Program-made: the position numbers and the translations under genes
Part shown: positions 1 to 9,954 of the stretch, piece after piece
Position numbering within the stretch: the first letter of the stretch is position 1
Layout of the letters: every line of letters begins with the position of its first letter
Assembly (NCBI GenBank): GCA_047967505.1
Contig: CM106541.1
Source: Dipteris shenzhenensis
Lineage: Eukaryota > Polypodiophyta > Polypodiopsida > Gleicheniales
Strand: one strand, 5' to 3'
Length of the DNA stretch: 64,000 nt
Notes under the pieces: generated by a model
Seen by the model: the letters and a program-made list of their open reading frames with translations, nothing else
The model's database searches: none
Told to the model about the DNA's origin: nothing

Positions 1-435
1 AAAGGGACCCCATTTGAATCATGGTTTCACACATAGAAACACCACACTACGGGGCATTTTTCCACCCCATTACATGCCATTTTGGAATCCCTAGCACTCA
101 TTAATTTGCACCCCCATGTGGGCCGCTTTTCACTCTAATTTGCTTGTATATTTCCATCGTGACCTCCGACTGACAATCCATCTACACTGGCACATTTCCC
201 TACACATGTGGGACAATCCTAGGCACATTATCAACACAAAGTTCCCTACAACATTAGCACATCTCTAACCCTCGTAACACAATTATATCAACACCCGCAC
301 TTGCAATAGAGACACCCGTTGCACTTGCATGCAGCTATGCTCCGGCCAACACCTCCGACACCAATGCTCACCAAATTCACATACACCTCCATTGGGGCCA
401 ACGTCTTCGAAAATACTCTACCCTGGTTCCCCCCC
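1..435 (+). repeat. Retroelement leader upstream of gag (unit 1)
   Basis: A non-coding leader of about 435 bases precedes the gag-like frame and is conserved at 22,447-22,867 and 45,498-45,930. It has no long open frame on the sense strand. Its conservation between units reflects recent tandem duplication rather than selection. Confidence 0.6.
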
Positions 436-960
436 TTGAAATTCAAGAAATCCCTTTGACTCCTCCACGACACAACATGGTCGGGTGCCATCCTGAGACG
501 ATGATGGGGAGGGATATTGACTTCGATGCGGAGGGTAATAATTTCTTTAATTGCAACAATTTTGGTAACAATAATAACAATCTATGTAGGTGCCCCCTGG
601 CCAAACTCAAACTTCCCAAATATAATGATTGGGGTGATCTAGCCCAATTCCTCAAGCATTTTGATGCCACATGCCAAGGGGTGGAGATCAATCCAATGAA
701 ACCAAGGTCGCCTCATTCCCCATGGACTTAACTAAGGAAGCATCATAATGGTACCTAGACCTTCTAGTGGAAGAAAGATCCACATGGGACCTGCTTCAAA
801 CTAAATTCAAGAGGGGCTTTCAAATGGAGAGACTACAAGATAGATCCCGCTCTCCAACTAAGCAAGCTTGAACAAGGTCGTCGAGGATGTACGCACGTAC
901 CTGGGCAAGATGAAAAGATTAATTTCCAAATGTGACCCCTACCCTAATTCAAAGTAGCTC
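436..960 (+). pseudogene. gag remnant, unit 1
   Basis: The frame from 436 to 731 reads an Asn-rich stretch and then a retrotransposon gag-type block, KLKLPKYNDWGDLAQFLKHF. Plant Ty3/gypsy gag proteins carry a similar K-x-P-x-(Y/F)-(D/N)-G-like opening. After the stop at 729 the homology continues in another frame from about 722, with WYLDLLVEERSTWDLLQTKF, a second typical gag block (W-x(n)-W-x-x-L-x-x-x-F). So the gene has at least one frameshift and several stops. Unit 2 (22,868-23,400) and unit 3 (45,931-46,440) carry the same breaks, so they predate the tandem duplication. The capsid-like role is inferred from position and these two blocks only. Confidence 0.65.
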
Positions 961-2330
961 ATAGCCTGGGTCATTGTAGGACTAGGAAAGAAAATCCACA
1001 AAGACATAAAAAAGATTAGCAGAGTTACGAAATGTTCAGTGCTGCTCATGCAGCAACCATTGACACTGAGGATGGCATGATCGACTCTGACACCAACACT
1101 GATGATGGAAGCATTAGGGGAGAATTGGGGTCTCCAAAGGGCCCCCAATTAGTGTTTCCTAATTTCAAGGGGTTAGTGTGGGATTTGAGGTGTACCAATG
1201 GGAGTGCTCCTTTTTGTGGGGCAATGCCATGTTGAGGTTGACAAAAGAATTTAAGGGTGGGGAGACCTCTAACCCAGAGTTTGGATCCATGGTCTTTACT
1301 CCTAGCCCTTGATACAATCTCTAATCCAAGGGATACATTCAAATTTGAGGTAGAGCACTCGCAGCCATTAGATTAAGGGGTAGATCTAAGGGATAGCATC
1401 AAAGGATAGGGGGAGCAAATATCAACCCTTGATCAAGACCAAGATCCAATGGATGAGATCAAAAGAGAAGACAAGTCAATATAAGCCCTTGATCAAGATG
1501 GAGATCCAAGGGAGGAGATGAGTGCAAAATGCGCTCCAATCTAGGCCATTGATTGGCAAGGGAATCAAGGGAGGAGGTTAGTTCAAAATGCGCTTGAATC
1601 TAGGACGTTCAAATAGGTGCTTGAATTCAGTTATTCATTTCAAATCTTGATCTCCACCATCCAAAAGCCACTTGCATCCTAGCCCTCCAAATAGGCGCTT
1701 CCATCCTAGCCTTTGATCTTAGATTTAGATCAAGGGTCCACATTCAAAACGCCTTTTCCCTCTTAATTAGGCCTCCCCAAAGTCAAATTTTGCAGCTTGG
1801 AGCCCACCAAAGGCCATCTGCCATCCACCAAAGACATCCTAGGCCCTTGATCTATCCACCATCCACCTCCATTCAGAGGCCAAGGTTGCTCTTTTTCAAA
1901 ATAAAGGTATCCATGTCAGTTGATTCATTACTATGGGGCCCTTAGCCCATGAGTTACCATAGTAGGTTCACTTCCAATTAACTTAATCCATTCCTTATTA
2001 CAAGTCCCTTTTGAGACACCAATTAATCTCCCCTAATGATCCAGTGCCCGAGATAAGCACTCTAAAAAGGGAAAATCCAAGTCCACTTCTAAAGCGTCTA
2101 ATGAAGATCGCCTAGAGGCCATGACCATAAAAGAAGAAATGATGTAGGCCATGGAACAAAATCTTCACATGTCATAGCCACCACCTCAGACGTATCTACG
2201 GTGAGAAAATATATGGTGCCCACATTGCATGGATAATCATACAACAAATGAATGCCCAGTCCTAAGAGCCAAGATCACTGCATAAGCAAATCCACTGCCA
2301 AGGTTGTGGTGCCATATCTGCATAGTCAGT
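961..2330 (+). repeat. Degenerate non-coding stretch between gag blocks (unit 1)
   Basis: No supported gene. From about 1,300 to 1,760 there is a loose repetition of phrases such as CCCTTGATCAAG and GATCCAAGGG, which suggests an old minisatellite. Unit 2 (23,406-24,950) has a roughly 107-base deletion near 23,536 relative to this copy, and a MITE at 24,540. Unit 3 lacks the part equivalent to about 1,930-2,478. Confidence 0.5.
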
Positions 2331-2411
2331 TGCCATGATGAAAATAGTTGCATCTTTAACATGTGCAACAACCTACCTCGACCTCAATAATACCAACTGA
2401 CACCCATACTA

Positions 2412-2987
2412 GTGTACAGGCAACCGACACTTCCACAAGCGCCCCCAACTCCGAAGCTGAATCTTATTCCCGTTCGGACACAAGTCCCACAATTACTCAA
2501 GAATCCAAATCCACGACCATACCCAAGAGCACCAAATCCATCTCCTCAGGCAGTTCCAATACAACAACTTCAAGCCGAGGAAGTGGACTCACCATTCGAG
2601 TATGAAGCCAAGCACCCAATGTACTATATACAAGGAACAAAAGGTCTAATACCAGTCTAGGAAAATCAAGTTTGACTCAATACATATCGAGTGCCAATCA
2701 AGTGCTACGGTTGTGGAGAAAATCACCACATCGTAGATTGCCCTCATCATGGTAGCCCCCCTACTTTCCAACCACTCTGTAGAGATTGTGGCATAGGACA
2801 TGCTTGTATGGATTATCCCATGAAAAATAAAGTCGCACAACAAACAAAGGCTAAGCTTGATGTCCCAATCAGAATTATTAGAGTGGACCATCAAATTCTG
2901 GGGCCGACAAGTGTAATATCACAACCTATGAATGTAATTACATGCCAAAAGAAAGAGGCCACCAAGGACCCTAATATTCCAATCTAA
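2412..2987 (+). pseudogene. gag C-terminal linker and zinc knuckles, unit 1
   Basis: A Pro/Gln/Asn-rich linker (2,412-2,660) is followed by a zinc-knuckle-like motif, CYGCGENHHIVDC, starting about 2,700. The spacing is close to the retroviral CX2CX4HX4C nucleocapsid motif but one residue short. A second cysteine/histidine group, CRDCGIGHAC, follows at about 2,790. Such motifs bind RNA and package the genome in LTR retroelements. The linker and the knuckles lie in different frames, so the gene is broken. In unit 2 a MITE sits between the two knuckles. Confidence 0.6.
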
Positions 2988-3017
2988 CCAAGACGACTTC
3001 TTTAAAAAAAAGCACAA

Positions 3018-3218
3018 GTGCCTCTACCTTCGCCAAGCAATGAGCAGCCCAACTCATCCACATCAGCTCCTAAGCCTCAAATAAAAGAAGCTGCATACCC
3101 AAATGCAGAAGTGGAGAAGGCTCATTTTCAAGCACTTCAACAAAGGGTACAAAAGGAACAAGCTCAATTTGAGACTAAGAAGCAAGATCAATATCCAATC
3201 CGTGACTTGGCCCCATAG
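3018..3218 (+). pseudogene. Gln/Lys-rich pol linker fragment, unit 1
   Basis: A short open frame encodes a hydrophilic segment rich in Pro, Ser, Gln, Lys and Glu that could form a short helix. It has no recognisable domain. The same segment occurs at 25,891-26,091 and 47,966-48,166. Its place between the zinc knuckles and the protease suggests a gag-pol linker. Confidence 0.35.
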
Positions 3219-3505
3219 AGTACTGATACTGTACTCAAGGCTCTCTTCCAACAACAAACTCTACAACATAATGTACTACCACGTCAACTTGAAGGAGCCA
3301 CACTCTCTAGCATCCTAAGTATTCGTATGTCAATCCTCATTGTAATCCTACTATGGAATTGTCCCAATCTCTAGGATTGAACTGGCAAATCCCCCTCCAC
3401 CTATAGAAGACATAAAAGATATACTTGTGTGGATGGGTGAGAGATGTGACATATGCAACATTACTGTGCCTTTGACACAAGGCATATAATGAAGTCTAAG
3501 CCATA

Positions 3506-3745
3506 GTGGATGGTGGAGTAGGTGTAAATGTCCTATCAAAGGAGCTCTACAATGAATGGGGTCTTCCACCAATGGAAAACGCTAATTTCAACATACGCCT
3601 TGCCGATGATTCACGAGCAAAACCCTTGGGAATAGTGAATGGCATGTCAACAAAAGTCGCAAAAGTTCACTTTTCCCTACAATTCACAATCTTGGATCTT
3701 CCCAAGAAATCCTATCAAATCTTACTGGGACGTCCTTGGTTGTAG
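3506..3745 (+). pseudogene. Retrotransposon aspartic protease, unit 1
   Basis: The frame encodes a retropepsin-like domain. The active-site block reads DGGVGVNVLS, in which the usual D-[ST]-G-A is D-G-G-V, a form seen in plant Ty3/gypsy elements. The flap-like stretch LADDSRAKPLG follows, and the C-terminal signature LLGRPWL ends at 3,742. It would cleave the gag-pol polyprotein in the virus-like particle. The frame stops directly after GRPWL at a TAG, where related elements usually have another residue before Glu-Ala. Units 2 (26,379-26,618) and 3 (48,456-48,695) are nearly identical and end at the same stop. Confidence 0.8.
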
Positions 3746-4075
3746 GAAGCATTAGTCCTCCATGATTGGGTAATTGATAGACTGACAATCCAAAATTGCA
3801 ACACCGTAGTCATGGTGAATGTGGGGATAGGAGATATAAAACCAATTTTGCCTAGAGCGTTGGATGAAACCTCTTCAACAACGATCTCAAGCAAATCACC
3901 TCCCCTACAACAGCATGAAATAGTGCACAATTCACAAAGCAATGTCAATAAGTGGATACAAACATTGGCAACCATCGATAACTACCATTCATTAGACCCC
4001 ATCTTCTTGCAGATAGATGCTAGGGTCATGTAGGTAGATCCTCCACACACACATGAAGAATCAATCAATCTAGAG
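3746..4075 (+). pseudogene. Degenerate pol spacer after protease, unit 1
   Basis: Sense-strand homology with units 2 and 3 is continuous, and a short frame (3,812-4,033) has no domain I recognise. It is a polyprotein spacer in which the reading frame has been lost. Confidence 0.35.
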
Positions 4076-4588
4076 TTGCCATTCTTTATGGCTGACCTCA
4101 AGTGGGATCATGAGCGTGACAAAGGTACCCATACCAATGATGACTCATATTTTCCTTGGGATCTCAAAACTGAGGCTGAGAATGCTCAAATTGAAGATCA
4201 AGTCTATGACAATAACTTAGCCATTCTACATGCCCTAATGGCAGTCGAGCTTTCAAAAATTGAACCTCCAAAGTTGAATAACAGTAGAAGATCCTGCAAG
4301 AAAGATGGAGGAAATCACAGAAAAGGTAAGGTCGAACACTTCAATGAATTCGAACGAGTCCAAATAAGGATCGTCAAATTGTATTTTGGAAAGCCAACTC
4401 CCTCAAAATCTGAGCCACCTCCTCTTGAATGGTCCCCCAAGGGACTGGAAGGAGTATGCACCGCAAATGAACCCTTACTTGGGAACACCTTACTGTCAGT
4501 GGAAAAGTTACCCCACAGCTCCCAACATAAGAAGTTTCGGAAGTATAAGCCACATGTGCGGATGAAGCTCAATCAAGAGACATCATAA
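4076..4588 (+). pseudogene. Pol linker open frame, unit 1
   Basis: A 170-codon open frame encodes a charged protein with no motif I recognise, ending in a Lys/Arg-rich tail. It lies between the protease and the RT segment. The first half is acidic (EAENAQIEDQVYDNNLA) and the second half is rich in Pro, Ser and Lys. Unit 2 has it open (26,949-27,458). In unit 3 the CACTA element splits it at 49,329/49,330, and the remainder resumes at 59,813. It may be the N-terminal extension of pol; the function is unknown. Confidence 0.5.
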
Positions 4589-4671
4589 AAAGAAAGTCAC
4601 CAAGATCCTAACAAATGGGTTAATGATATTATGCTACCCAGTACCCTAGTTCAACACCATCAGAGGCTGAC

Positions 4672-5364
4672 ATGGCTCTATGGGCAAAAATACCCCATTC
4701 TATAGCAAATGCTATCTTTAGGAGCAATTTGCACTTGGTTATAGCCACTGAAGCCATCCAAGAAGCTATATATCTTGGAACCTGCCACCTTTTCCAACAC
4801 TATTTCTGTTAAGCGTAGGGGATAGTGATCCCTAATTGTGGTAGCATTCACATTCTTTATGTTTACGCATATTCTAAGCTTATTGTTCCATTTAGGCATG
4901 ATGATAGGTGAAACCAAATCAATGTGCTCCGATCTCATAGATGAATCTAGCATCTAAGAGTTTTTCTAGCTCGTCATAAACCATGGTGCCATACTTTGGA
5001 TTTGTGCGATAAGGTCCACATACCTTAGGGTGGGCACCTTCCCTTATACATATCGTGTGTACTCCCACGCTTGGTGAAATTCCTTTCATTTGATTGTATG
5101 ACCATGCTAGGTAGTCACGTTATTCCATTAGGAGTGCTTTGAGTTTGGTTTCATCTTCCTGTCGAAGCTGTTTCCCAATGAAAACCAATTTTTCTTCGTT
5201 CCCTTCAAGGGCGAGGTTTATTGTTTGCATTTTTTTCAGTCCCCCATAGATTGGAGTTTCTCCAATGTTATATATTTCTTGAAATTCAGATTCTCTTAAT
5301 GGTCTTGGCATTGCTATGGGGACACTGCAACTTGTGTAATTCTTGAAGTACTCCAGCACTTCTT
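4672..5364 (-). pseudogene. Inverted reverse transcriptase segment, unit 1
   Basis: Read on the minus strand this is the N-terminal half of a Ty3/gypsy reverse transcriptase. It has a linker with DETKLKALLME, the finger block LRICVNIKNVNATTIRDHYP, and the palm block SFLDGFSGYNQVQIAP containing the first catalytic Asp. It stops where the PFGL-type block should begin. That missing continuation lies on the plus strand from about 5,365, so the segment has been flipped in place. Unit 1 also has a short deletion after the APKD block that shifts the frame. The same inversion is in units 2 (27,541-28,155) and 3 (60,103-60,805). Confidence 0.85.
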
Positions 5365-5696
5365 AAATTCAACCTTTGTAATGTCCCGGCCACATTCTAG
5401 CGAGTCATGTTCATAGCTTTCAAGTCATTTTTAAATAAGTTTTTATAGGTATTCTTGGATGATTTGTGCATCCACTCAAACAAAAGAGACCACTTCAAAT
5501 GTTTTCAAGCAGTACTAATCAAATGCATGAAGTATGGCATCGCCCTAAATCCAACAAAATGCCAGCTCATGGTCACCCACGGAGTTGTTTTAGGACACAT
5601 CATTTCTCAACATGGGATTGCAAAAATAACATGGAAAAACTAAAAATCATCATGGAATTGCCTCCTCCTATAAATTCCAAAGGTGTACAGGTCTAG
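5365..5696 (+). pseudogene. RT catalytic C-terminal half, unit 1 (truncated)
   Basis: The plus strand resumes with a NVPATF block, an in-frame TAG where Gln is usual, then RVM and the catalytic box FLDDLCIHSN (the gypsy version of YVDD/FLDD). The thumb-like LGHIISQHGI block follows. The sequence breaks off near 5,693 and continues with sequence that follows integrase in unit 2. RNase H and integrase are therefore missing from unit 1. Confidence 0.8.
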
Positions 5697-5739
5697 CTAT
5701 GTCGATAATCCCTGCGACGTGGGGAACCGGGTTGGGGTT

Positions 5740-6955
5740 TAGGGAGGACATCCATGGGTGAGGGGATGGTTGTTCCATTTAGAATCTATTTGAAAGAAAA
5801 AAAAACCAAATATGGCTAAGGAGCATGTGAAAAAAGAACCAAATATGACAAAGGAGAAGGAAATAAGCATATGCATAAGACAGAAAGCATATGAGGGAAA
5901 GCATATGCATAAGGGAAGGAGAAGCATAAGAGAAGCATAAGAGAAGGAAAAGAGAAGGAGAAGCATAAGAGAAGGAGAGGGGAAAAGAAGAGAAAGAAGA
6001 GGGGAAAAGAGATTGAAAGAGGGGAAAAGAACCAAATATGCATAATAGAAAAAAGAGAGAAAGCATATGCTTATGCTTATGCATAAGCATATGAGCATAT
6101 GCTCATGCATAAGCATAGGCATAGGCATATGCTTATGAAAAGAAGAGGAAAAGAGAGGGAAAAAGAAAAGAAGGAAAGGAGAAGGAGACATATGCTCATG
6201 CATAAGCATAAGCATAAGAGAAGAAAAAACATATACATAAGAGATTGAAAGAGGGGAAAAGAGCATAAGCATAAGAGAAGGAAAAACATATGCATACGAG
6301 AAAAAGAGAGAAAGCATATGTTTGAAAGAGGGGAAAAGAGATTGAAAGATGGGAAAAAGAAAAGGGGAAAAGAAGAGAAGGAAGAGGGGAAAAGAGATTG
6401 AAAGAGGGGGAAAGAGCATAATCATAAGAGAAGGAAGAGGGGGAAAGAGATTGAAAGAGGGGAAAAGAAGAGAAGGTAGAGGGGAAAAGAGATTGAAAGA
6501 GGGGAAAAAGAAGAGAGGAAAAGAGCATAAGCATAAGAGAAGGAAGAGGGAGAAAGAGCATAAGCATAAGACAAAAAGAAAGAAAGCATATGCTTATGCA
6601 TGAGCATATGAGCATAAGAGAAAAAGAGAGAAAGTGTAAGCTTGTGCTTATGCATTAGCATATGAGCATATGCTCATGCATAAGCATAAGCAAAGGCAAA
6701 TACATATGCTTATAAAAAGAGGAGAAAAAGAGAGGAAAAAAGAGAGTGGAAAATAAGAGAAAAAAGAGGGGAAAAAAAAGAGGGGAAAAGAGAATAAGCA
6801 TAAGAGAAGGAAAAGCATATGCATAAGAGAAAAAGAGAGAAATAATATGCTTATGCTTATGCATGAGCATATGAGGGAAAGGGGGGGGGAAAGAGGGAGG
6901 AAAAGAGGAAAAGAGGGGAAGAAGAGGGAATGAGAGAAGAGAGGGAAAGAGAGGG
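5740..6955 (-). repeat. Purine-rich / CATAAGC low-complexity region, unit 1
   Basis: About 1.2 kb of (GA)-rich sequence on the plus strand is punctuated by self-complementary words such as GCATATGC and GCTTATGCATAAGC. It matches 29,985-31,165 in unit 2 with small length changes, and partly 62,722-63,000 in unit 3. Seen from the minus strand it is CT-rich with GCTTATGC words, the same composition and order as 54,560-57,480 inside the CACTA-A element. I read it as an inverted, decayed relative of that leader intron. The long Leu/Phe/Ser frames are products of composition. Confidence 0.7.
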
Positions 6956-7125
6956 TTCCTACGCCCATCACTGCAGCTAGTGCTTAAGGCATTAGCTGCA
7001 GGCCACTTAAGCGCTAGCTGCAGGCCAATGCAAACAACGGAAATAACAAAAGGGAAAAAGAGGAAGCACTTTCTTACTTGGAAAAGTCCCGCTCGGTGTT
7101 TCATGGACTGGCCTTACAAAAAAGA
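6956..7125 (-). promoter_or_regulatory. Cassette shared with the CACTA-A leader, unit 1
   Basis: Read on the minus strand, this block matches 54,380-54,560 of the CACTA-A element. Shared landmarks include GGCCAGTCCA, CGAGCGGGAC, GTGCTTCCTC, GCATTGGCCTG, CTAGCTGCAG and a final GGAACCCTCTC. In CACTA-A the block ends with a strong splice donor (CAG|GTAAGT at 54,465). Here the same place reads AAGTAAGAAAG, a weakened donor. It probably derives from the leader exon and intron start of a CACTA-type gene facing left. Confidence 0.7.
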
Positions 7126-7919
7126 GAAAACATAACATTTTTTCAAATAACTAGTTAGAGGAAGGAGGAGCTTAAAGAAGCAACTTTTCAAAGGGATTGG
7201 ATTGAGAAGACAAGCATAAGCCTACAAATAAGGAGAAAGCATAAGCCTACAAACAAGGAGAAAGAGGAGGAAGAGAAATACCAAAAAGAGAAGAGGTGAG
7301 TCTTCTTTCTTTCACCAAATCTCGTCTTTTGTCCTTAGCCTCTGAAAATAAAGGATAAAAATTAGCACATACGCTTAGCAATACAAGGAGAAACATGCTT
7401 CAACATTCACAAAATGAAATCTCACAAAAAAGGAACCTACATTGCTTAAAGAGACACACCTTCTTGGAAAACTTCCTTTCACACAAGCAGAGAGGGAGAA
7501 GGGTGGAGAGGGAGCACACATTAGGGAAAAAGGGAGCTCATTTTGGGGCCTTGTAAGAAATTCACTATTTTTTGATTTATTTCTCTCCTAAAAGACCTCA
7601 AAAATAGTAAAATACGAAAACGTGGCTCAGAACTGTCAGTAAGGACTACAGAACTGTCAGTTCAGAAAGGAATAAGATAATCTTTTGTCTAATTAACACG
7701 ATTTTGCATTAAATATCTCCTTAGATTTTTTTTTGTTTCCCGAAGATTCTGCATCTCTTTTGCCAACGTGTGCAGGCCTTTCATGAAGAATCCATCACTG
7801 AACTTGGTGATTGCAAGTTTTCAAAATATTTACATGGATACTGCCACACTTCTACGATTCATGTTACAAAATGACTATGAGATTAACAAGCAAACTTCGC
7901 AACCTCAGAAGCATCAAAA
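7126..7919. other. Spacer between the divergent cassettes, unit 1
   Basis: The spacer is A-rich, with several short direct repeats (for example AAGCATAAGCCTACAAA twice at 7,210-7,260). No gene is supported before the ATG at 7,920. It is conserved at 31,345-32,134 and probably contains the promoter of the plus-strand transposase-like gene, but no clear TATA box could be assigned. Confidence 0.4.
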
Positions 7920-8400
7920 ATGGCCGATGCTAGTGAGTCACTATCTCAGAAGAAGCGATTACACCATCTTCACATCAACTTAGAAGAATAAATTGCTCCA
8001 GCACAAAAAAGACGAAAGGATACGGTGCTGAATGCTCAACAGTGGGAAAATATGAGAAGAGAAGGGCTTCAACATATTGAGTTATGGTGCGATGGAAGCA
8101 TATATCCAAAATGTCAAGTAAAAAACTCTACACCTCCATTTGTCAATCCCACCACATTACTGAGGTTTGCCGGCGATGGACAAAATGGACTTCTTGGTTA
8201 TATTTCAGCGCAGTCTGCATTTGCACAAACGTATAAAATGATGTACCTACAAGAAAAGGGTTCCAGGATGCAGGAGATAGCCATTCGTGCAAAATTGGAG
8301 CAGCAGTTGCAGAATGAAATTGAGGAGCATTCAAAGAGTAAAAAAGAGTTAACAAGAGCAAGAAAGAAGAGAACCGTCCTTGGAGATAGACTACGTAGCA
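7920..8400 (+). pseudogene. N-terminal fragment of transposase-like gene, unit 1
   Basis: The frame starting at the ATG at 7,920 begins MADASESLSQKKRLHHLHI. It hits a stop where unit 2 has an open codon, then reopens at 8,025-8,400. The open part carries a basic stretch (KRRKD) and a long charged helix rich in Glu, Lys and Arg around 8,290-8,390 that looks like a coiled coil. At about 8,400 the sequence jumps to the equivalent of 36,985, so the rest of the gene is deleted. The intact-length homologue is at 32,135-34,862. The stops in units 1 and 2 fall at different codons, so they arose after duplication. Confidence 0.55.
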
Positions 8401-9060
8401 GGAAAACTCCAATAGCGCTCAGGATTATGATATTCAACGACTATAGCCAAGCTGCCTCTATCAATGAACAACTCCAATGAAGGCCCCTCGTATGACCAGC
8501 CTCAGGTCCAACCCATCATCTTGACCATCTCAACCTTGTCTTTGCTCTACATCAGCGCCTACCAGCAGCTATTGCTCCCAATCGCAACTACAAGCCACTA
8601 GAAGCTAAGCTACTACGACGGCTCACTTGTAGCTCATAAAGCTCTACAGCTGCATCTACAATAGCAGCGACTATTAGATGAAGGCGCCTCCTCCGTCAAC
8701 TGGTTGTGCAACGAGATGGTCTCTTGCAACAACAGTTGTTAACAAAGCAATCAACTGCGCTTCAGTAGCCCATGCTCCAAACCACCTCCTCCAAGCGGAT
8801 AGCTCCAGTGCTCCTTCAGCCAAGCTTTCACCGACGAGACAAACAGCTCCTAAGGAGGCAGCCAAGCTCCAACTGACTCTCTGGCTTCAACTACTCCCTC
8901 CACCAATGGGCAGTCTTCAATGCACAAACGAAGAGCAGCTAGCAATGAAGCAAGATCGAAGGAAGATCACATGCACAACTAGCACCAATGAGGCAGAGAA
9001 TGCAAAGCACCACGTCGCCATGGCCGTAGTTGCCCCACCGTTGTCATTGCTGTAGCATTG
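8401..9060. repeat. Unit-1 copy of a 0.65-kb internal block without a clear gene
   Basis: This block matches 36,985-37,440 and 63,478-63,766. Frames on both strands are open for up to 125 codons, but none carries a motif I know, and the units differ by frame-breaking indels. It follows the end of the minus-strand unknown gene present in units 2 and 3, so it may be an untranslated or upstream part of that gene. Confidence 0.4.
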
Positions 9061-9770
9061 CTTTCTCTCTTTCATCTCTAAGGTCCTAAACCTTAGGACG
9101 AGCTTAGCACACATGGCAGCAGATAGCAAACACATGTGGCAGATTGGATTTAACTAGGGTTAGTCAAGTAAACCCACAACGGTAAAGTTAGGTAAGGGCT
9201 TGGTTAGTTTTCTACCACATGGCAGATCAAAAGAAACTATGGTTAAGTTAACTCAACCCACACTAAACAATGGTTAAGTTTAGGTTAAGGATTGGTTAAC
9301 TGCCACATCAACAAGTGCCACCTAAGCACAGAGGCACAGTTTGAATTCTGTATGTGAATTCCTATGCCACATCATCAAAGGCCCCTCTTCTTGATCAAAA
9401 CTTTGACAAGCTGTAACTTCCAATCCCGGAAGAATTTGCACATGCTCCAAAAACAAAAAGTGATCGCCTTTTTGAGCTCTACGCACTATCGAGTCAAAAT
9501 CATTGTATGCAATTAGACACTGCCATTGAAGCAAAACAAAGTTCATGGTAAGACCTTTACAACAAATGGAAAAGCAACGCATGATGAATGCAAAAAGCAT
9601 GCCAAAAGCACAAGTGCATGAGATGACCATAGCATAGAGCATGGCACCCACACCTAAAGCATCAAGGAACATGGAAGAACAAATCATAATGCATTAAGCT
9701 ACATCAAGCAAAGAAGACAATGCCATCGACAACATGCATTGAAAAGCAACAACTTTGCCCCCTCCAGCCC
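9061..9770. other. GGTTAAG-rich tract and LTR-retroelement 3' flank
   Basis: From 9,150 to 9,300 the words GGTTAAG/GGTTAGT recur. The remainder to 9,770 has no open frame with recognisable similarity. It is conserved at 37,470-38,150. It precedes a copia-type polypurine tract, so it may be the 3' end of that element's internal region. Confidence 0.4.
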
Positions 9771-9954
9771 ATATGTTTGTAAATCAAACCTGACCAGCTG
9801 AGAGTAGCCATGTAAGCACCCAGGGGAGTTATTGACATGTAAACCACACTTTACCACCTTAAGTAGCAATGTATGCACTAAGGGGAGGTGATGGATTTGT
9901 AACTCACATCTGACTACCTTGCAGTATCCAAAGGATCATGGCACCAAGGGGAGG
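9771..9954 (+). repeat. Three tandem ~62-bp units ending in polypurine tracts
   Basis: Three imperfect repeats each run TTTGTAAxTCA...TGACCxCCT...AGTAxCCA..., and each ends in a purine run: CAGGGGAG near 9,822, AAGGGGAGGTG near 9,888 and AAGGGGAGGTG at 9,946-9,955. The last abuts TGTTGAGAG. A purine run followed by TGTTGA is the usual layout of a plant Ty1/copia plus-strand primer site and 3' LTR start. The same triplet is at 38,158-38,341. Confidence 0.55.

Larger units (their letters stand above)
1..5693 (+). mobile_element. Ty3/gypsy internal region, unit 1 (gag-pol remnant)
   Basis: This stretch matches 22,447 onward and 45,498 onward almost base for base. It is the internal region of a Ty3/gypsy LTR retrotransposon: gag remnant, zinc knuckles, aspartic protease, pol linker, inverted RT segment and the first part of the RT catalytic end. 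All frames are broken by stops and shifts, so it is non-coding today. It ends abruptly near 5,693, where unit 3 continues into RNase H; unit 1 instead joins sequence equivalent to 29,888. The 5' start of this unit lies before the window. Confidence 0.85.

Noticed and set aside
443-691. Minus-strand frames opposite gag, with equivalents in units 2 and 3
   Set aside because: They are antisense shadows of the gag block, which has the recognisable motif on the plus strand.
4315-4572. Minus-strand frame opposite the pol linker
   Set aside because: Antisense shadow; no motif, and the linker frame is longer and in pol order.
5739-7104. Long minus-strand frames rich in Leu, Phe and Ser (up to 228 codons), also at 29,970-31,233
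   Set aside because: They translate a purine-rich low-complexity tract. Several overlapping frames are open at once and lengths change freely between units.
9322-9687. Minus-strand 121-codon frame
   Set aside because: Units 1 and 2 differ by stops and indels in it, and it lies in the 3' flank of a copia-type LTR.
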